From the NCBI GenBank assembly GCA_934307335.1, contig CAKRCL010000014.1, positions 1 to 33,953 of the forward strand: DNA of 33,953 nt, read 5' to 3'. The notes beneath the pieces were generated by a model. The model ran no database searches. It saw nothing but the letters and a program-made list of their open reading frames with translations, and was not told where the DNA came from. Every line of letters starts with the position of its first letter. Position 1 is the first letter of the stretch. The stretch is from an uncultured Dorea sp. (GTDB lineage: Bacteria > Bacillota > Clostridia > Lachnospirales > Lachnospiraceae). Below are positions 24,404 through 32,663 of the stretch, in pieces. Both the position numbers and the translations under genes were made by a program.

Positions 24404-25423
24404 ATGAGAGCATTACAAAAATTAAGTAAATTATTATCAGATTATACGTCGGTTGTAGTAATTGCGATTGCAGTAGTTACATTCTTTGTACCGTCTATGA
24501 TGGGGTGGGTTAATTATTCTTTGTTCACAGATATGGTAGCGAATAAATTTACCAGTCAGTCAATTATTATTGGTATAATTATGTTTAGTATGGGACTGAC
24601 TTTAACAACTGAGGATTTCAAAATTTTAGCACAACGTCCGTTTGATATTTGTGTGGGGGCAATTGCACAGTATCTGATCATGCCATTTCTTGCATTTGCA
24701 CTTACAAAGCTGTTGAATCTTCCAGATGGAATTGCACTTGGATTGATTTTAGTAGGATGTTGTCCAGGTGGAGTATCTTCCAACATTATGTCATATTTAT
24801 GTGGAGGAGATGTTGCGTTTTCAGTAGGAATGACAACGGTGTCTACGTTAATTTCACCGGTTATGACACCTCTTATGGTATCATTTCTTGCAAAAGGAAC
24901 GCAGATTACAATCAAAGGACTTCCGATGTTCGTTTCTATTATTGAGACAGTTATTCTTCCGGTAGGAGTTGGATTTTTATTAAATTATCTGTTAGGTAAG
25001 AAAAAAATGTACCATGAAATCCAACAGATGATGCCAGGAGTTGCAGTGCTTGGACTTGCATGTGTCGTAGGCGGTGTGGTATCTTCCCAGGGATCAAAGT
25101 TCTTTCAATCAGGAGTTGTAATTTTTCTCGCAGTACTTCTGCATAATGGACTCGGTTATTTGTTTGGATACGGAGCAGGAAAACTGGTTGGAATGAACAC
25201 ATCTAAAAAGAGAACAATTTCTATTGAAGTAGGAATGCAGAATGCAGGCCTTGCAACGAATCTTGCTACAACAACAGCACAATTTGCTGCCACACCAGAA
25301 TCAGCAATTATTTGCGCAGTATCTTGTACATGGCATTCTATTTCAGGAACATTGCTTGCAGGATTGTTTGCAATGTATGACAAAAAGAAAGAAAAAATGC
25401 CAGTAAATACTGTAGCAGAGTAG
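24404..25423 (+). CDS. BASS-family (bile acid:Na+ symporter-like) transporter
   Basis: 339 residues with about nine or ten membrane helices. The family motifs are LVGCCPGGVSSNIMSYLCGG with the following DVAFSVGMTT, and EVGMQNAGLATNLA in the second half, which together form the Na+ and substrate site. Bacterial homologues and plastid relatives carry organic acids including 2-oxoacids (pyruvate, ketopantoate), not only bile acids. A T-box makes an amino-acid-related substrate likely. If the specifier is isoleucine, a branched-chain 2-oxoacid or related precursor is a reasonable guess. AAGGAGG precedes the ATG. Confidence 0.9.
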   Translation: MRALQKLSKLLSDYTSVVVIAIAVVTFFVPSMMGWVNYSLFTDMVANKFTSQSIIIGIIMFSMGLTLTTEDFKILAQRPFDICVGAIAQYLIMPFLAFALTKLLNLPDGIALGLILVGCCPGGVSSNIMSYLCGGDVAFSVGMTTVSTLISPVMTPLMVSFLAKGTQITIKGLPMFVSIIETVILPVGVGFLLNYLLGKKKMYHEIQQMMPGVAVLGLACVVGGVVSSQGSKFFQSGVVIFLAVLLHNGLGYLFGYGAGKLVGMNTSKKRTISIEVGMQNAGLATNLATTTAQFAATPESAIICAVSCTWHSISGTLLAGLFAMYDKKKEKMPVNTVAE

Positions 25424-25484
25424 AAAGAAAAGAGCTACGAACAGTAAAAAAATGCCAGTAAAAATGCTCCAATTGAATCTGAGG

Positions 25485-25513
25485 TTGTTCTTTTGGAAAA
25501 AATAGTATATAAT
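25485..25513 (+). promoter_or_regulatory. Promoter for the secreted coiled-coil protein
   Basis: TTGTTC (25485-25490), 17-nt spacer, TATAAT (25508-25513), about 45 nt upstream of the start codon. A 15-nt direct repeat, AAAAATGCCAGTAAA, occurs at the end of the transporter gene and again near 25449 in this gap. Confidence 0.6.
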
Positions 25514-25556
25514 ATCATAGTGTTAACCCTAAAATAATCAAGAAAGGATTACATTT

Positions 25557-26615
25557 ATGAAAATGCATAAAAAACGAATCACAAGATGTGGAACAGCGCT
25601 CATCTGTGCATTCGGTGTTACACTGTCAGGAATGTCAGTGCATGCAGAAAACGTTAAAAACCTCGAAGATAAGACCAGTAATTTACAAAATCAACTGGAA
25701 GGGATTAATCAGGATTTGGTTACAATCAGCAATAAGATAGCTGAGACAGAAGCGAAAATTGAAGAGTCTAACAATGAAGTGTTCCGTTTAGAGGCGTCGC
25801 TTCAGATTTCCCGTAACAACGAGGAAAAACAATATGACACAATGAAGACTCGTATTAAGTACATGTATGAGAATGGTTCAGAGACGATGCTTTCCTTACT
25901 GTTAAGTGCAGATAGTATGGGAGATTTTCTGAATAAAGCTGAGTTCATCCAGAACATTACCGATTATGATAAGGAAATGTTAGAAAACATGGTGAAAGTA
26001 CGAGAAGGTATTGAGATTCAGGAGGAAGATCTTAAGAGCCAGCAGCAGGAGCTGACAGATTTGCAGAACCAGCTAAACAGTGAACAACAGAATCTTCAGG
26101 CAAAAGCAGCTGCAACATCTACAGATCTTGCAACTGTAAATGCACAGCTTCAGGCAGCGCGGGAAGCACAGGCAAAACAGGAAGAAGCAGCTCAGCAGGT
26201 AACTGCATCTAACAGCAGTAGTAATAACAATAGCAGTAGTAATAGCAGTAGCAATACTAGCAATTCTTCCAAACCTTCTAATTCCGGCAATCATTCTGGT
26301 GGCAGTTCAGGAGGTAGTTCTAGTAATGGACATTATGTGATACCACCCGGCGGTCTGACCCCATCGAAAGGAAAGATATGGTTTAATGGACATACAGAGA
26401 CCTATTATTCTCAAAAAGTACTTCCGGGAGGAGGACTCAATATTCCCGGACGTCATGTTGCAAGTGACGGAACTATCCGTGATGCTGATGGTTATATTGT
26501 AGTAGCCAGTGATGATTATCCAAAGGGGACAGTTGTTCAGACATCTCTTGGACCTGGAAAAGTGTATGACACTGGAAGTGGAAAAGGTAATATTGATTTG
26601 TATACAGACTGGTAA
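25557..26615 (+). CDS. Secreted CwlO/PcsB-like coiled-coil protein with C-terminal 3D (double-psi barrel) domain
   Basis: 352 residues. A signal peptide ends near SVHA-EN (about residue 30). Residues about 35-215 form a long coiled coil of the CwlO/PcsB N-terminal type, including RIKYMYENGSETMLSLLLSADSMGDFLNKAEF. A Ser/Asn/Gly-rich linker follows (about 215-265). The last 80 residues resemble a 3D domain: TYYSQKVLPGGG, then VASDDYPKGTVVQTSLG, GKVYDTGSGKGN and IDLYTD, with the three Asp residues that name the family. Such proteins act at peptidoglycan during growth or division. The usual NlpC/P60 peptidase domain is replaced by the 3D domain, suggesting lytic transglycosylase-like or binding activity. 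Confidence 0.82.
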   Translation: MKMHKKRITRCGTALICAFGVTLSGMSVHAENVKNLEDKTSNLQNQLEGINQDLVTISNKIAETEAKIEESNNEVFRLEASLQISRNNEEKQYDTMKTRIKYMYENGSETMLSLLLSADSMGDFLNKAEFIQNITDYDKEMLENMVKVREGIEIQEEDLKSQQQELTDLQNQLNSEQQNLQAKAAATSTDLATVNAQLQAAREAQAKQEEAAQQVTASNSSSNNNSSSNSSSNTSNSSKPSNSGNHSGGSSGGSSSNGHYVIPPGGLTPSKGKIWFNGHTETYYSQKVLPGGGLNIPGRHVASDGTIRDADGYIVVASDDYPKGTVVQTSLGPGKVYDTGSGKGNIDLYTDW

Positions 26616-26650
26616 AAAAATGCATCCTGTTTTGCGGGATGCATTTTTTA
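26614..26650. terminator. Bidirectional terminator between convergent genes
   Basis: An A-run and TGCATCC (26621-26627) pair with GGATGCA and a T-run (26637-26649). The same hairpin serves the plus-strand gene ending at 26615 and the minus-strand yitT-like gene ending at 26666. Confidence 0.85.
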
Positions 26651-26665
26651 TCTTTTGATGGGTTA

Positions 26666-27520
26666 TTAAGCTTTTGGCTGATAACGCATGTTAGAGACGT
26701 TATAGACTGTAATAAAGGCTGTAGGGTCTTCACGATTGATGTAATTCATCAATTTCTGGTATTCATTTTTATCTACGATTGTAATAATTTCATTATGCTT
26801 TTCTAAAGTATAAGCTCCGATAGATTCATATATTGTTGCACCACTGTGTAATTCATAAAGAATGAATTGTCGAAGCTCTTCTTCTTTTTTCGTGATAATA
26901 CAAACACGGCGTTTCATATCCTGGTTGAAAATGAAATAATCAAGGACAATTCCGTTAAAATAAGTTCCAATAATACTTAAAACAACAGTTTTTTTATCAT
27001 ATACAAGAGCTGCCGAAAGTGCAACGCACATACCTGAAAGGGACATTGCTTTTCCGAGATCCATATGTAGATATTTATTCATAATTTTAGCTACAATATC
27101 CAGCCCGCCGGAGGAAGCATTCCGGTTGAAAAGAATGCTCAATCCTATACTGACAACAAGAATATAACAAAGAACATCAAGTTCTTGACTATCTGTCAGG
27201 GAGTGAAAACCTGGAAATAATATTTCAAAAATTCCAATAAAAACTGGAAGCATAATACTTGTATAGACAGTTTTGATTCCAAACTCACGACCACATGTCA
27301 AAAATCCGATGATCAGAAGTACAACATTTAAAATCATAGTAATTGCGGACAGTTGAAGTGGTACAAAATTCGATAATACGATTCCAAGACCGGAAATACT
27401 ACTGACAGAAGTGTGACTTGGAACTAGAAAAAAATAAACAGCAGCTCCGATAATTGCAACAGCCCAGGTTAAAATGAGTGTTTCTTTTACATAATTTGAG
27501 TAGTGAAATTTCTTTTCCAT
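26666..27520 (-). CDS. YitT-family membrane protein (DUF161 + DUF2179)
   Basis: 284 residues. Five or so membrane helices include GLGIVLSNF, the NASSGGLDIVAKIMNKYLHMDLGKA family motif and ISIIGTYFNGIVLDY-like segments. The C-terminal soluble DUF2179 domain reads KRRVCIITKKEEELRQFILYELHSGATIYESIGAYT. The function is unknown; a transport or sensing role at the membrane is usually supposed. The ATG at 27520 (MEKKFHYSN) has AAGGAG about 11 nt upstream; a longer frame to 27577 would run through the operator-like dyad. It is probably monocistronic. Confidence 0.88.
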   Translation of the reverse strand: MEKKFHYSNYVKETLILTWAVAIIGAAVYFFLVPSHTSVSSISGLGIVLSNFVPLQLSAITMILNVVLLIIGFLTCGREFGIKTVYTSIMLPVFIGIFEILFPGFHSLTDSQELDVLCYILVVSIGLSILFNRNASSGGLDIVAKIMNKYLHMDLGKAMSLSGMCVALSAALVYDKKTVVLSIIGTYFNGIVLDYFIFNQDMKRRVCIITKKEEELRQFILYELHSGATIYESIGAYTLEKHNEIITIVDKNEYQKLMNYINREDPTAFITVYNVSNMRYQPKA

Positions 27521-27550
27521 TTGTAAAAAAGCTCCTTTTTGCATCAATAA

Positions 27551-27578
27551 AGTGTACTGTTTAAAAAAGCAGTACACT
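27551..27578. promoter_or_regulatory. Operator-like dyad upstream of the yitT-like gene
   Basis: AGTGTACTG (27551-27559) and CAGTACACT (27570-27578) are perfect inverted half-sites around a 10-nt spacer. They lie just downstream of the predicted minus-strand start, where a repressor would block transcription. The cognate regulator is not identifiable here. Confidence 0.5.
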
Positions 27579-27582
27579 AGTA

Positions 27583-27610
27583 ATTGTAATTATAAAGAAA
27601 AAAAAGTCAA
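27583..27610 (-). promoter_or_regulatory. Predicted promoter for the yitT-like gene
   Basis: On the minus strand TTGACT (27605-27610), 16-nt spacer, TACAAT (27583-27588). The predicted start falls at the edge of the 27551-27578 dyad. Confidence 0.55.
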
Positions 27611-27653
27611 GAAAAGCATCGTTCATTCGGATGAGAAATTTTGAGGATCATTT

Positions 27654-28808
27654 TTAATGTACATTCGTAGTACTGTGATAAGTTCGAAGTAGTGGTGATT
27701 GGAGCGCTTCTAATAAAGTTTTTTCTCGGATATTTGAATCGGATTCATGGATAAACACACAAGGATCGATGTCTCCGTTTGCATTAATATGTAAATAATG
27801 GTAGTTGTCTGTAGTATATGTATTGGCATATTTGGTGTCGTTTAAGAAATCTAATGTAAGGATCGGTTTTGTTGCGCGGTAATAATGGATTGTTTCGTAG
27901 ACGTCCGTTTGTTGTTTGTGTGAAGGAATCAACTCCGGTTCGGCATCATTTTCGCTCGGAATATAATGAAAATACCATACGAAATAAGTACCCATTTCAA
28001 TCAATGAATCATAGAACTCCTCGGAGGTGATATATTCGTAATTTTTATTTGTATAGTAACAGGAAATGCCGTAAATCAATTTTTTCTCTCGAAGAAGAGT
28101 CAGAGCAGCTGCTTTAATTACTTTCTGGTAAATATCATTTTCAAAAAATTCGTCAGTTGCTTCTTCATAGCCTTCCAAAGTAATGACCGGGATGAAGTTC
28201 CCAACGCGGAGTATTTCATTTGCAAATTTTACATCAATCAGAGTGGCGTTTGTAAAGCAAATGAATATGCAGTCAGAATGTTTTTCACAAAGTCGGATTA
28301 AATCTTTTTTTCGAACCAAAGGTTCGCCTCCTGTATAAATATAAAAATAAACACCCAGCTCTTTCCCTTGACATATAATATCATCCAGTTCCTTATAAGT
28401 CAGATTAAATACATGTTTGGATTCGTTGACCCGACATTCAACACAGCGGAGATTACAGGCAGAGGTGGGTTCAAGGAAGATGATCCCCGGAATATTGCAG
28501 TTATATTTCGCACGAAGTTCATTTCCTTTTGGACAACCGGTTAAAAGTGCGTTTACAAAAAGGTTAGAAGTTAGAGTTTTGATTATGTAGGGATCAACAT
28601 CGTTAATTATTTTGCGAATATAGGGGCGGTAAGGATGATCGGGATGCTTAATTGCTTCGTAGATAGCTTTTTGCTGAGGTGAGAAATTATCTTTAGGAAA
28701 CTTATCAATCCAGTCCGATAATTTATTTATATTTTTATCGGGACTTTTGAAAATATCATTAAAAATTTGTTCAATCTCCAGTTTCTCTTGTGTATATGAC
28801 ATGTTCAT
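27654..28808 (-). CDS. Radical SAM protein with shortened SPASM-type C-terminus
   Basis: 384 residues from ATG 28808, which has AAGGAGGAAC upstream. An N-terminal helical region of about 110 residues precedes the radical SAM motif LEPTSACNLRCVECR (CxxxCxxC). YIYTGGEPLVRKKDL and ITLEGYEEATDEFF are typical barrel motifs. The C-terminus reaches NGDIDPCVFIHESDSN and a short SPLLRTYHS segment, then stops. Homologues of this type, as far as I know, continue with further cysteines that bind auxiliary clusters. Only one such Cys remains, so the gene may be 3'-truncated or a cluster-poor variant. The substrate is unknown. Confidence 0.8.
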   Translation of the reverse strand: MNMSYTQEKLEIEQIFNDIFKSPDKNINKLSDWIDKFPKDNFSPQQKAIYEAIKHPDHPYRPYIRKIINDVDPYIIKTLTSNLFVNALLTGCPKGNELRAKYNCNIPGIIFLEPTSACNLRCVECRVNESKHVFNLTYKELDDIICQGKELGVYFYIYTGGEPLVRKKDLIRLCEKHSDCIFICFTNATLIDVKFANEILRVGNFIPVITLEGYEEATDEFFENDIYQKVIKAAALTLLREKKLIYGISCYYTNKNYEYITSEEFYDSLIEMGTYFVWYFHYIPSENDAEPELIPSHKQQTDVYETIHYYRATKPILTLDFLNDTKYANTYTTDNYHYLHINANGDIDPCVFIHESDSNIREKTLLEALQSPLLRTYHSTTNVH

Positions 28809-28863
28809 AATAGTTCCTCCTTTGAATGAATCTGTCATTTGGGGATAGGATTTCGTTGTTTAG

Positions 28864-28878
28864 ATATCATAATGATAT
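28864..28878. promoter_or_regulatory. Small dyad between divergent radical SAM and dsdA genes
   Basis: ATATCAT-A-ATGATAT is a perfect 15-nt inverted repeat in the 221-nt divergent gap, a possible shared operator. A TATAAT (28958-28963) could be the dsdA -10, but no -35 is evident. Confidence 0.3.
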
Positions 28879-29029
28879 GATAAGATACAAATATCAGTTT
28901 CACAATGGACAAAAGAAGAGAAGTTACCTAAAAAATTATACATAGTAGTCAGTTTGTATAATAAAAATATTGCGAAATGAAAGATAAAACTATATATTTA
29001 AAAGAAAAGTAAAAAAAGTGGTGAAGGTT

Positions 29030-30376
29030 ATGGAACAAGAAATTTTTATTGCAAATGAAAAAGCGATTGAAGCAATTAGGGAGAAAAAAGAGATTGTGTG
29101 GAGAAATCCACGTTTTCTTCCATTTACCATGGTAAACGGATTGTGTGAATTGATTGTATCTGATGAAGATATTCAGGAGGCAGAAGAACGTCTTGCAAGA
29201 TTTGCTCCGTTTATTATGAAACAGTTTCCAGAGACAATGGAGACAAATGGATTGATTGAATCTCCGCTGATTTATCTTTCTAATATGCAAAAAGAACTTG
29301 AAATACAGTTCGAGTGTGAAATACCAGGAATGCTTATGTTAAAGAAGGACAGCCATCTTGCAATTGCCGGTTCCGTGAAAGCTCGTGGTGGTATTTATGA
29401 AGTGTTAAAGCATGCAGAGGATCTGGCATTAGAACATGAAATGATTAAAGAAACAGAATCTTATGAAAAATTTGCAGAAAAAGAGATGAAAGATTTCCTG
29501 GGACAGTATACAGTACAGGTTGGGTCTACCGGAAATCTGGGAATGTCCATTGGTATTATGAGTGCAGCTCTTGGATTTCATGTGATTGTTCACATGTCAG
29601 CAGATGCAAAGCAGTGGAAAAAAGACCTCCTGAGAAGTAAAGGTGTGGATGTCATAGAATATGCCGATGATTATTCCAGGGCTGTAGAAGAAGGAAGAAA
29701 GCAGTCTGATGCAGATGAGTGCAGTTACTTCGTAGATGATGAAAAATCTGTTAATCTGTTCTTGGGTTATGCTGTGGCAGCAAAGAGATTGAAGAGTCAA
29801 TTAGAGGAAAAGAAAATTATAGTAGACGAGGAGCATCCACTCATTGTTTATATTCCGGCAGGAGTTGGTGGTGCCCCGGGTGGGGTGGCATATGGTTTGA
29901 AGCGTATTTATGGAGACAATGTCCATTGTTTTTTTGCCGAGCCGACTCAATGCCCATCGGTGCTTCTTGGTATTGCGACTCAGAAATTCGAGAAAGCCAA
30001 TGTGCATGATTATGGTATTTCCGGACAGACAGAGGCCGATGGTCTGGCATGTGCAAGTCCATCTAGTTTTGTAACACGTATTATGACGAACTTGTTGTCC
30101 GGTGAATTTACAGTAAAAGATTTTCGCTTATATGATTTTTTAAGAACTTTGTATAAATCAGAAAAAGAACAAATCGAACCATCTAGCTGTGCGGCATTTA
30201 TTGGACCGGTGAACCTTTGCAGAAAGGAAGAAGCAAAGCTTTATTGTGAACAGAATGGGCTGACAGATGAGAGATTAAAGAATGCAACTCAGATTGTCTG
30301 GGCAACTGGCGGATGTCTGGTTCCGGAAGAAATTCAGAAGGAATATCTGAATACTTTTATGACAGAGGATCTATAA
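29030..30376 (+). CDS. dsdA: D-serine ammonia-lyase (D-serine dehydratase)
   Basis: 448 residues from ATG 29030, close to the 442 of E. coli DsdA; the GTG at 29018 would add four residues. PLP Lys117 is in AIAGSVKARGGIYEVL, the phosphate-binding loop is VGSTGNLGMSIG, and PAGVGGAPGGVAYGLK and DGLACASPSSF are DsdA-type motifs. It converts D-serine to pyruvate and ammonia, detoxifying D-serine and feeding carbon and nitrogen. No dsdX or dsdC neighbour is present. The ribosome site (AAGG only 2-3 nt from the ATG) is poor. Confidence 0.95.
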   Translation: MEQEIFIANEKAIEAIREKKEIVWRNPRFLPFTMVNGLCELIVSDEDIQEAEERLARFAPFIMKQFPETMETNGLIESPLIYLSNMQKELEIQFECEIPGMLMLKKDSHLAIAGSVKARGGIYEVLKHAEDLALEHEMIKETESYEKFAEKEMKDFLGQYTVQVGSTGNLGMSIGIMSAALGFHVIVHMSADAKQWKKDLLRSKGVDVIEYADDYSRAVEEGRKQSDADECSYFVDDEKSVNLFLGYAVAAKRLKSQLEEKKIIVDEEHPLIVYIPAGVGGAPGGVAYGLKRIYGDNVHCFFAEPTQCPSVLLGIATQKFEKANVHDYGISGQTEADGLACASPSSFVTRIMTNLLSGEFTVKDFRLYDFLRTLYKSEKEQIEPSSCAAFIGPVNLCRKEEAKLYCEQNGLTDERLKNATQIVWATGGCLVPEEIQKEYLNTFMTEDL

Positions 30377-30389
30377 CGAAAAATTTTGT

Positions 30390-30418
30390 TTGACTTTTTA
30401 AAAAACAGGCAATATAAT
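30390..30418 (+). promoter_or_regulatory. Consensus promoter of the tandem-hairpin leader
   Basis: TTGACT (30390-30395), 17-nt spacer, TATAAT (30413-30418). Transcription should start near 30425, just where the first structured element begins. Confidence 0.85.
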
Positions 30419-30424
30419 TACAAG

Positions 30425-30480
30425 AAACGAGTAGCAAGTAAGCGTAAATCCAGTTTACCGGCTTCTCGTTTTTATTTTGT
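30425..30480 (+). ncRNA. Structured leader element 1 with terminator (candidate guanidine-IV/mepA riboswitch)
   Basis: ACGAG (30427-30431) pairs with CTCGT (30465-30469), extended by AGC/GCT, and is followed by TTTTTATTTT. The core TAGC-AAGTA-AGCGTAAATCCAG (core at 30441-30453) can form an inner hairpin GTAAA-TCCAG-TTTAC or an alternative GTAA/TTAC pairing. The core recurs in element 2. A MATE gene downstream is the hallmark of the guanidine-IV (mepA) class, an ON switch that prevents termination. I infer the class from context; I cannot verify the consensus from memory. Confidence 0.6.
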
Positions 30481-30500
30481 AAAAAGTAAATATTGCCATG

Positions 30501-30560
30501 AAAAAGTGTGTAGCGTGTCAGCGTAAGTCCAGCTTATATGACAGGATGCGCACTTTTTTT
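30501..30560 (+). ncRNA. Structured leader element 2 with terminator (tandem copy)
   Basis: AAAAAGTGTG (30501-30510) pairs with CGCACTTTTT (from 30549) and ends in a seven-T run. Inside, TAGC-GTGTC-AGCGTAAGTCCAG (core at 30520-30532) matches element 1 at 12 of 13 core positions. The inner hairpin GTAAG-TCCAG-CTTAT shows compensating changes relative to element 1, keeping the same TCCAG loop. The MATE start codon follows 28 nt later. Two terminators in series would give tighter or steeper control than one. Confidence 0.65.
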
Positions 30561-30588
30561 GTGCCAAAAAGAGAGGAGTTAAAACGAA

Positions 30589-31956
30589 ATGGCAGAAAGC
30601 AACAAGATGAAGGATATGCCAGTGAATAAGCTGATGGTCCAAATGGGAATCCCGATGATCTTATCTATGGCATTACAGGCTGTCTATAACATTGTAGACA
30701 GTGCATTTGTAGGAAATATGAGAGTAGGAAGTGAATCAGCATTAAATGCATTGACTTTGGTATTCCCGGTGCAGATGCTTATGGTGGCAGTAGGAATCGG
30801 AACAGGTGTAGGAACGAATGCACTTCTTGCAAGGACACTTGGACAGGGAAATAGTAAAAAAGCTGCAAAGGTAGCAGGAAACAGTCTGTTCTTGGGTGTG
30901 ATCATTTATGTGGTCTGTTTATTGTTTGGTATCTTTGGGGTGAAAGCATATATTTCATCGCAGACAGTAGATGCAGAAGTATTGGAAATGGGAGTCAGTT
31001 ATCTGAGGATATGCTGCGTGATTTCTTTTGGTATTATTTTCTTTTCTTTATTTGAAAAGTTATTGCAGGCAACAGGACGTTCTCTTTATTCCACGATTGG
31101 ACAGGTGGTTGGTGCGGTTGTGAATATTATCCTTGATCCAATTATGATCTATGGTATTGGACCGTGCCCTGAAATGGGAGTGAAAGGTGCAGCCTACGCA
31201 ACTGTAATTGGTCAGGTAGCATCGGCAGTGTTGCTGTTTATCTTTCATATCAAACTGGATAAGGAATTCGAGCATGATGTAAAATATATGAAGCCAAATG
31301 CCGGCGTTATCAAAGAAATCTATACAATCGGACTTCCGGCAATTATTGCACAGGCATTGATGTCTATCATGGTTTATGTCATGAATCTGATTCTGAAGTT
31401 CAATCCTTCGGCACAGACTGCATATGGTTTGTTTTATAAGGTACAGCAGTTTGTTCTATTCCTTGCATTTGGTCTGCGAGACGCGATTACTCCAATTATC
31501 GCATTTGCTTATGGAATGAGGAATAAGAAGAGAATTCAGGATGGCATCAAATATGGTCTGATCTATACAGTTATATTAATGATTCTGGGAATTGCGATCA
31601 CAGAAATTTTCCCAGGAGCATTTGCAACACTGTTTAATGCAGGAGCGTCAAGAGAATATTTTATAGGTGCGATGAGAGTGATCTCAGTAAGCTTCTTGTT
31701 TGCAGGAATCAATGTTGCTTATCAGGGCATTTATCAGGCACTGAACGGAGGTGTGGAATCACTGGTTATTTCACTTTTGAGACAGCTTATTATTATTCTG
31801 CCGCTGGCTGGAATCTTTTCTATTTTTGTCAGAAATGGGAAGATGACAGTCTCGCTGATCTGGTGGGCATTTCCGATTACTGAAATTATTTCATGCTTTG
31901 TAGGATATGTGTTCTTGAAGAGAATCAGTAAAAATAAAGTTGATGCTTTGAATTAA
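30589..31956 (+). CDS. MATE-family efflux transporter (MepA-like)
   Basis: 455 residues with twelve predicted helices. Motifs typical of the MepA/NorM-like branch are [35 protein letters not shown] and, in the second half, [23 protein letters not shown]. It should export a small cation by Na+/H+ antiport. If its leader is a guanidine-IV riboswitch, guanidine or a related compound is the likely signal and perhaps the substrate. GAGAGGAG precedes the ATG. The cytidylate-kinase-like gene follows after 13 nt in the same operon. Confidence 0.92.
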   Translation: MAESNKMKDMPVNKLMVQMGIPMILSMALQAVYNIVDSAFVGNMRVGSESALNALTLVFPVQMLMVAVGIGTGVGTNALLARTLGQGNSKKAAKVAGNSLFLGVIIYVVCLLFGIFGVKAYISSQTVDAEVLEMGVSYLRICCVISFGIIFFSLFEKLLQATGRSLYSTIGQVVGAVVNIILDPIMIYGIGPCPEMGVKGAAYATVIGQVASAVLLFIFHIKLDKEFEHDVKYMKPNAGVIKEIYTIGLPAIIAQALMSIMVYVMNLILKFNPSAQTAYGLFYKVQQFVLFLAFGLRDAITPIIAFAYGMRNKKRIQDGIKYGLIYTVILMILGIAITEIFPGAFATLFNAGASREYFIGAMRVISVSFLFAGINVAYQGIYQALNGGVESLVISLLRQLIIILPLAGIFSIFVRNGKMTVSLIWWAFPITEIISCFVGYVFLKRISKNKVDALN

Positions 31957-31969
31957 GGAGGAATCAGAG

Positions 31970-32554
31970 ATGGAAAAAAGAATTATTACAATCAGCAGGG
32001 AATTTGGAAGCGGCGGACGTTTTATCGGAGGAGAAGTAGCGAAGAAACTTGGAATTGCTTATTATGATAAAAATATTATTAATGAGATTGCAGAAAAATC
32101 TGGATTATCGCCGGAATACATTCAGGAAAATGCAGAATTATCTCCGAAAAAAGGATTATTCGCATATGCGTTTGCCGGACGTGATATTACAGGAAAATCC
32201 GTAGAGGACATGGTATATGAGGCACAAAGAAAAGTTATTTTAGATCTGGCAGAAAAAGAGCCTTGTGTGATCATTGGAAGAAATGCAGATTATATTCTGA
32301 AAGACAGAGATGATGTATTGAATGTATTTATTCATGGAGATATGCCGGAAAAGATACAGCGTATTATTCATTTACACAATGTAGAAGAACAGGAAGCTGT
32401 CAAAATGATGGCAGACACAGATAAAAGACGTATGACAAATTATAATTTTTATACAGAGCAGAAATGGGGAAAAGCCAGCAACTATACGTTGAGTCTGAAT
32501 AGTTCCCAGCTCGGATATGACAGATGTGAAAAGATCATTATGGAATGTTTATAA
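31970..32554 (+). CDS. Cytidylate-kinase-like P-loop protein
   Basis: 194 residues. The N-terminus ITISREFGSGGRFIGGEVAKKLG is the P-loop of the cytidylate kinase-like (AAA_26) family, followed by YYDKNIINEIAEKSGLS. The middle has EPCVIIGRNADYIL and the C-terminal segment DTDKRRMTNYNFYTEQKWG resembles the lid region. Members are common in Clostridia, often next to transporters; their substrate is unproven and true CMP kinase is a separate gene. AAGGAGG lies across the end of the MATE gene. Confidence 0.85.
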   Translation: MEKRIITISREFGSGGRFIGGEVAKKLGIAYYDKNIINEIAEKSGLSPEYIQENAELSPKKGLFAYAFAGRDITGKSVEDMVYEAQRKVILDLAEKEPCVIIGRNADYILKDRDDVLNVFIHGDMPEKIQRIIHLHNVEEQEAVKMMADTDKRRMTNYNFYTEQKWGKASNYTLSLNSSQLGYDRCEKIIMECL

Positions 32555-32584
32555 CTGCAAAAGAAGGCTAAAATATGAATAGGT

Positions 32585-32620
32585 AAGGGCGTGAATTCTA
32601 TTGACGGATTCACGCCCTTT
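32585..32620. terminator. Terminator of the MATE operon
   Basis: AAGGGCGTGAA (32585-32595) pairs perfectly with TTCACGCCCTT (32609-32619) around a 13-nt loop. The T-run is short (TTT). Confidence 0.75.
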
Positions 32621-32634
32621 AACCTGTTAAAGAA

Positions 32635-32663
32635 TTGTTCAAAATCTATTTCTATGATATGAT
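32635..32663 (+). promoter_or_regulatory. Predicted promoter for the ybaK-like gene
   Basis: TTGTTC (32635-32640), 17-nt spacer, TATGAT (32658-32663), about 150 nt upstream of the ybaK-like start. It overlaps the first codon of the small frame at 32659. Confidence 0.5.

Noticed and set aside
30425..30560. CRISPR-like or simple tandem repeat
   Set aside because: Only two units with different stems and compensating changes, each ending in a T-run; a structured RNA explains them better.
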